From Chinchilla lanigera (taxonomy: Eukaryota; Chordata; Mammalia; Rodentia; Chinchillidae): 64,000 nt of DNA. The notes below the pieces were generated by a model. That model was not told the DNA's origin and searched no databases. It saw only the letters and a list, made by a program, of their open reading frames with translations. The position numbers and the translations under genes were made by a program. This document shows, piece after piece, positions 58,441 to 64,000 of this stretch (its first letter is position 1; every line of letters begins with the position of its first letter). The stretch covers positions 9,570,226-9,634,225 of the forward strand of contig NW_004955402.1 in NCBI RefSeq assembly GCF_000276665.1, written 5' to 3'.

Positions 58441-60569
58441 AGCAGCATGCAGTTTGTTCTGCCCCATCACCTGTCTTCTGAAGATCTATTTCTAATCCTT
58501 TTTCCTAAAACCAACTCTTCTCCACCTTCCCAGAAAGCATACCTCCAGACAATGAAATCTGGTCCTCCTTACAAAGTCTCTCTCCAGTGCTATATTTTCG
58601 ATGTAGACACCACTTAGAAATAACTTTTAAAACTCTCTCACGTCCCCTTTATTTTTCTCAGGTATGAATTATCTCTACATCTGCCTACCCTGGCCCTTCC
58701 CAGGCAACACACATCGCTGGGGGCTGGAGCTGTATGCAAATGTTCCCATTTACATTTCTCTCACCACCTAGCACAGTGCATTGTACATAGAAGGCAGTCA
58801 ATGAGTAGGAATTGAAATGAACTAAGACAAACAGAACCCTAAACAGATGCGTATATAAGCTGATCTTAGATTTTCTATAACGTTTATGTTGAGGGAAATG
58901 AACCCAGCAGCCAGGGTCTGGTCACACAAGAGAGGCCCTTTTCTCCTCACAGTGCATGAGCCATTCTCAGTGGAGCTGATGGGAGTGTTTGTGCAAGTTG
59001 TCACCATTTGTGAGACAGATGACACGGCACCCACTCTGCCCTTTCCCTGCCCAGCCCTGCCTCAGATCTTTCCACAGTGCAATGTCATAAAGTCAACTAA
59101 CATTCAGGTGAGCCTAGAGGTGGTAGGGGTACTACACCTGAGGTCTCTGCGAAGCGCTCTACCTTGGAAACTTGCCCATCACAGGGTATTTAGGAAGCCG
59201 TTCCAGAAACACAAAAATCTGTCCTCCAAGACAAAGGTGTAGCCAGCCCTCCTGGGGTAAGACAGCAAGGACTGTGTGCCTAGCACTGCTGAAACAGCTA
59301 GGGAGGGCCTGCTGCCTACATCACTTATTTCAAAAAGTTTGGGAAAATGCTGGGAGTAAAAATGACTATGTTGTGGAGAGTAACTGCTAGCTTATCTCCA
59401 GAGTCAACTGCCCTTTCACCTGTGGCAGCCCTCCTCTGTGGCGCCCCTTCCTGTAGGAAGGTTGGGGCACTCCCGTGCCCTCACTCAAAGCCCTCTCCCC
59501 ACTCACGTCATCCCTTCCTTTTCGCTATTTCCTTCAAAGTGGTACTTGCCACTACCCAGGGGCCTCATGTAAAGGTCAGGTGCTGGATGCCCATTCTAAG
59601 GGCCTCCTACCACTGGACACCAGGATAAAATGTGCACAGGATGCCCCTCCCCCCGCTGGGCGCTCTTGACCATGGGCAATACCACAGGAGTCACCTGGCT
59701 GCAGGCTCAAGACTTCTTGTGCTTGTGGGAAGAAATCCTCACGGTACACAGCACAGGCTCTGAAGCAAATCAGAGCCCCGGCAGAAGCGACCAAAGACCC
59801 TGACCAGAGAGGCCTCCGTCCTCATCCTCACCTCTCTAGACCTCTCTGCCGCACCTGAAGCTGCTGAAACCAGCACTTCCCACCAGCAGCCCCCAAGGTT
59901 TGTTTTGGATTCAGTCACAGAACCCAGCAGGAGCCAGAGTCTTCCATGCTCCCTTGTGTGGTCTCGGACTCGGTCCTCACACTCAGGGTCACGGGTGTTA
60001 TTCTGAGGTGTTTGCCAAGATGTCTCCTGCTGCCTCCTTGTGTCCTTTCCTTCGTCATTTACTTGCAAAACACAATCAGAGTTCTGAAATGATCTATATT
60101 TAATCTGCTCTTATGCTTTTTATAATATTAGTTTCTAGAAAAAAAAGTGAACACAAGCTGATGGCAGGGGGAAGAAATCAAAGTGAAGTGAAAGATGTCA
60201 CTGCTCACCTGTGAGTGGTGAATCAGACATTCTAGAGCCTGGGGTGGGAACGTTATCTGGAGATCCAAACTTTTTTAAAGTTCCAGTGGGGCAAAGAGTT
60301 TAAGAAGGAAAATGTCTGAGGAAGGGTTGAACTCCTAAGAGGCCAGGATCCTGGAGAATTCGTCAGAGTTCACACCATGAACTAAAGAACAGGCGGAAAT
60401 GAAGGGTCACACAAAAGCATTTTTCCCCAGTAGCGGGCAGAGAGGACAGTTCGGTGATTACGGGAAGAAAGGTCAGGGAGACGACAGCTAACATCGAGGT
60501 CTCTGGCTTCCCATGGAGTCGCTCATGAGGTCTGAGCCTCACAGAGATGCCTCCTATCCGCCATGGCCA

Positions 60570-60980
60570 CAGTGCTCTGGCAAATAGAAACACCAAGTGA
60601 CACCCAGGATTTGGAGGCAGATTTATTTTACGTCAATGGGCTCTGATTGGGATCATTCCCAAAATATCAGGCCCCGATCTCTGATTGTCTAGGGCTTTTG
60701 TATGATGCATAAGCAGGAGGTATAAGGTCGAGACAGAACAGCCTGGCAGTTCTTCTGATTAGCTAGCAGAGTGAGAGTGCTGATTACAAGCCTAAATTAA
60801 TGATCATTGGTTACAAGACTAGATGAATGATTATGAAGCTTGGTATAATCCAACATCCTGTATGTTCAGTTACACGCTCATGGTTACAGGGTCAAGAAAG
60901 TAACTACAGATCCATTAGGCAGTTACAGAGCTAAGCGGTTTCAAAAGAACAAACTTTAAAAAAAAACCCACAATTTTCCT
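60570..60980 (-). mobile_element. Retroviral solo LTR-like element
   Basis: On the minus strand it has a TATA-like CTTATACCTCC, then AAAAGCCCTAGACAATCAGA, then AATAAA (+ strand TTTATT at 60622-60627) followed by a GT-rich R/U5-like stretch (GGGTGTCACTTGGTGTTTC). Outer borders are uncertain. Confidence 0.5.
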
Positions 60981-61016
60981 GGTATAGTTTTTCCCTTTCA
61001 TAGAGCAGCAGCCTGG

Positions 61017-61395
61017 TGTCTGAATGTCTATGCTTCCCAAAATTCACATGATGAAATCCTAGCCCCCAAGGTGATGGTATCAGGAGGTAGGGCTTTTGTG
61101 AGGTGGCTGGGACACGGAGTGGAACTCTCATGAGTCAGGTTGGTACCCTTGTAGGAAGATACGAGAAAGCTAACTTGTTTTCAACCACTTGCACACATAG
61201 ACACGTTTCTCCCTTCACCCCACTTCCCAGGTGAGGGCCAAGCAAGTTGGCGCCATCTATGAACCAGGAGTTGGACAAAGATACTCAATCTACCAGCCTC
61301 GTGACCTAGGGCTCTCACCCACAAGAATCTGAGAGAGAAATTTTTGTTGTTCCTGGTATTTTGTTACTGCAGCCCAAGCATTTGCTGAGGGAAAG
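61017..61395 (+). mobile_element. MLT1-type (ERVL-MaLR) LTR
   Basis: CCCAAAATTCACATGATGAA, AATCCTAGCCCCCAAGGTGA, GGTATCAGGAGGTAGGGCTT, GCGCCATCTATGAACCAGGA and GTATTTTGTTACTGCAGCCC follow MLT1 in order. Confidence 0.85.
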
Positions 61396-61481
61396 TCTTG
61401 GTTGGATGAATCTCAGTCCAGCATCACCTAATCCCAAGGAGAAGGAGCCTGTGAGCTCCTAGAGGATCCAGCACATGATAT

Positions 61482-61720
61482 TGTTACGGAACCTGGTACT
61501 GAATGGAAAATGCTTTGCACCAAGGAGTTGGAAGGCAACCAACTTTATTACACCAGCAGGCTGATGGGGGGTAGCTCCCAAAGAGCCCAGAGCCGGCTTT
61601 GGGTTTAGTTTATATAGGTTTTGCAAGTGGGAGATACGAAAGCTTAAAAGCATGGTGAATTTTTATTGGGTAGCTTCAGTTATTTTTCATTGCTGAGCAG
61701 AAAGTCCTTGAAACAAAACA
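61482..61720 (-). mobile_element. Retroviral LTR-like element
   Basis: Minus strand: TATA box (CCTATATAAAC; + strand 61611-61617), AATAAA about 65 bases on (+ strand 61544-61549), then a U5-like stretch ending GTAACA at 61482. The U3 border is not defined. Confidence 0.5.
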
Positions 61721-62569
61721 AAAGGTCCATTTAGCAAACAGGGTATATTTGGGGGCTAGAAAGTACAGGCTGTGCAGCTGGGCACCATCAAACAGCTCAG
61801 TTAGGTTATCTCTAGTTTATAGCTGGGTATAGTCAGCCGAGGCTGAGTGAATCTAACAGACAGCTACGTGGTGGGCTGCATAATCTTATTTTGTCCCAAT
61901 ATGGTATCAGACTACTAGTTGATTTTCAAATTTTTAAAATTTCCATCACAGTAGAGCCTGAGCCACAGCTGCAAAGGAGCAGGATCTTGGGACAAGAAGT
62001 ACGAGGAGAGGAGGATCATCAAAACAAGACAAGAAATCACAAGGACTAGAAGAAACAAACTTTTAGCAGAACACAGAACACAGCAAAGGCAGACAAGCGA
62101 CAGGCTGAGCAACCCTCTCTCCAGGATGCTACACAGGCCAAGCCCCTGGAAGCTCACTTTACATGCACCCAGGGACAAAAGGGTACAGAGGAATGAAGGG
62201 GAATCTTGCTTTAACTGAGATTATTGAAACTACACTAACTATATTTAAATGCACTGGTGACTGTGTTACTTTGAGTTTATATAATTAAATTTTCTGCTTT
62301 CTGTACAAATCAGGATGTCATGACTTAGGAAGAAATTTATACTGATAGAAAACTCAGGGTGGAAAATATAAACTTTGAACTGGCCAAATGCACAGTGGAT
62401 GTATTAATGCCTATCTCACAGAATTACTGTGCATTGGTTTTGGGGACTTATTTTGCAAGATGAAACAATATAATACAGGACACGTATTTTTAAGATTATT
62501 TACAATAGCCACCCAAAGAATGATCTACAAGAGAGTGCAGGGAATCTTTCCACATACTAAGACCAAGGC

Positions 62570-63180
62570 ATCCAGCTGAGGGCCTGGATCCCACGGAAAT
62601 GTCCTGCATGAGTCCAGCTGACTCAAGACATAGAGCTCATAGCAGTGCCTCCCACGAGTCCAACTGCAGGCCCAGAGCCCATAACAATGTCTCATGCAGG
62701 CCTGCTTCAGGGATCTGTGCTGGGAAGGCCCAAAGGTCAGTGACGGAATCTAGGAAGTCTGTGCCAGCGGGATGAAAGAGCTGTACTAGCAGGCTGAAGG
62801 ATCTGCACTGGAGCCAGGAAGCAACGTGCAAAGAATGAACCAGAGCTCCCCTGAAAAGTACCACAGCTATCCTCAGCAACAGTGAGGTCCCGAGCTCCTC
62901 CAGTGGTGAAGACAGCTGAGTTCCCATCAGGAAAGCTAAAGCAGCAAGCTTCTCCAGAAGACCAGCAGTGCACCTTCTTCCCCTCCGGAGCCAAGAAGTG
63001 ATGCTCAGAGTGAGGACCAGAGCTTCCCCAAAGTGAAATGAAGCCATTCTCAGTGCCAGCGAGGTCCCAAACTCCTTGGAGGATGAAAACAGCCAAGTTC
63101 ATCAGGAAAGCCAGCGCGATGAGCTCCTCCAAAACAACCAACGGCTCCTTAGATTCTGTCAGCTCCTGACAGCCTCTCTT
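62570..63180. repeat. Nested diverged tandem repeats (22, about 46 and 177 bp units)
   Basis: Two copies of a 177-bp unit start at 62811 and 62988 (GAGCCAGGAAG / GAGCCAAGAAG, CCAGAGCTCCCC / CCAGAGCTTCCC, CATCAGGAAAGC in both). Just before, three 22-bp units start at 62759, 62781 and 62803. Upstream, GAGTCCAGCTG / GAGTCCAACTG recur at about 46 bp. Overlapping 136- and 173-codon minus-strand frames run through it but have no recognisable family. Confidence 0.75.
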
Positions 63181-63639
63181 AGCTCCCAACAGCCTCCTTC
63201 TCCTTCTCCAGTTCTGCCTCTTATGCTGCTGGCAACAGTCTCCAGGTTGTTGCCACATCCAGCACCACTCACTCAGTTTAGCTGGGGGTTATAAACTGAC
63301 CACCAGTTATCAATCCACTACATACCGCAAACTTTAATGAGTTGATGTAGACAAAGCACCTCTTGCAGTACCTGGCTCCTGAGACACATGTCTTGATCTT
63401 GGCCCCGTCCCTTCCTCGCTGTCTTTCAGATCCCTGGATCAGCTAAGGAAATAACAGGTTCCCGGTCATCCCAGACACCTAATAACAAGGCCCTGGAAAG
63501 TGGGTGAGGAGTTCCATGGGTACACAGAAGAGTGGCGGCTCCTGCAGGAGCAGGTGGGCTCTGCCCCAGAGAAGAGGGGACCGGGGAAGAGCAAGGAGGT
63601 GACTGCTTTGGGAAAGAGTTGGGCTGACAAGCAAGTCTT

Positions 63640-63724
63640 TCTTTTTTGGAGGGTTGGTACCTGGAATGGAACTCAGGACCTTGCACTTGCCAAGCAAGAT
63701 GCTGTGCCCCTGAGCTACATCCCT
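63640..63724 (-). mobile_element. ID-type SINE with 18-bp duplication
   Basis: Antisense ID (GGAACTCAGGACCTTGCACTTGC..GAGCTACATCCCTGGC). GGCTGACAAGCAAGTCTT occurs at 63622-63639 and 63725-63742, identical. Confidence 0.9.
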
Positions 63725-64000
63725 GGCTGACAAGCAAGTCTTAAACCCCACCCAGGGACTCTTCAGCTTGTGCATCAGCACTGTGAGTAAATGACGAAAG
63801 TCCTGTCCAGCACGGCATTCAGAAGCAATTTCAAGAAAGAGAATGTGGAGAGCCATTTATAGCTTTCCACGTTCATATCAGCCTGGGGCTGAGCCAATTC
63901 AGCCCATAAACTGCTTTTCTAAGTAGAGTTTTAATTGGAACGCAGCCACATTCAGTGGTTTATTTACCATCTGCTATAATTTTGATTTTGGATGTTATCC

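Larger units (their letters stand above)
44731..64000. other. Intergenic region downstream of COLEC12
   Basis: No host exon is recognisable. In the human genome the next gene in this direction is THOC1, some 50 kb away (recalled), so its absence here is expected. Recognised contents are MIR, B1, Tigger-like, L1 3' end, ERV gag-pro, several MaLR and other LTRs, B1-ID dimer, simple repeats, tandem repeats and a young ID. Unassigned stretches: 45930-46650, 47680-49530, 49700-52680, 54830-55000, 55740-56390, 58450-60560, 61730-62560. Confidence 0.8.

Noticed and set aside
61915..62178. Minus-strand 87-codon frame with hydrophobic stretch, considered as an ERV envelope piece
   Set aside because: No recognisable envelope motif; it lies between LTR-like elements but the resemblance is too weak to call.
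62759..62824. Three 22-bp repeats that could suggest a CRISPR-like array
   Set aside because: Mammalian DNA, units abut without spacers and are diverged; ordinary tandem repeat.

Overview
This window is mammalian nuclear DNA. Most of it is intron and interspersed repeat, with one clearly recognisable protein-coding gene. Eight consecutive exons on the + strand (11553-44061) encode residues 20 to 742 of COLEC12 (collectin-12 / scavenger receptor with C-type lectin, CL-P1/SRCL). This is a type II membrane protein of endothelium and other cells that binds oxidised lipoproteins, microbes and galactose-type glycans. The eight exons sum in frame to the 742-residue length I remember for human COLEC12, if 19 residues from upstream exons are assumed. 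Every internal junction has GT-AG sites and compatible phase. The start codon, the 5' UTR and the first ~19 residues lie upstream of the window.

Layout: 1-11552 is part of the long upstream intron. 11553-11675 is exon 3 (transmembrane anchor), 20934-21032 exon 4, and 21708-22754 the large exon 5 (coiled-coil stalk). 32339-32827 is exon 6 (49 uninterrupted Gly-X-Y triplets). 33584-33720, 34823-34932 and 42838-42983 are exons 7-9 (C-type lectin domain). 44042-44061 is the end of the coding sequence, followed by a 3' UTR to about 44730. From 44730 to 64000 I see no host gene. It is intergenic sequence rich in old LTRs, a degraded gammaretrovirus-like gag-pro fragment, L1 remnants and nested tandem repeats. 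Exon numbers assume two upstream exons, as in the human gene.

Repeats point to a rodent outside the mouse-rat family. There are many B1 (7SL-derived) SINEs, ID-type (tRNA-Ala-derived) SINEs with intact target-site duplications, and B1-ID dimers of the type described in squirrels, beavers, dormice and relatives. L1 copies, MIR, ERVL-MaLR LTRs and Tigger-like elements are also present. I cannot name the species. There is one assembly gap (18688-18802).

No new gene system is visible. The observations most worth checking are: a perfect juxtaposed 3'/5' splice motif (recursive-splice type) at the very start of the window; an antisense L1 5' fragment beginning about ten bases past the exon 5 donor, with a GC-rich 5' UTR that could act as an antisense promoter towards exon 6; a possible collagen-only isoform made by reading into intron 6; the broken ERV gag-pro; and nested tandem repeats at 62.7-63.2 kb.
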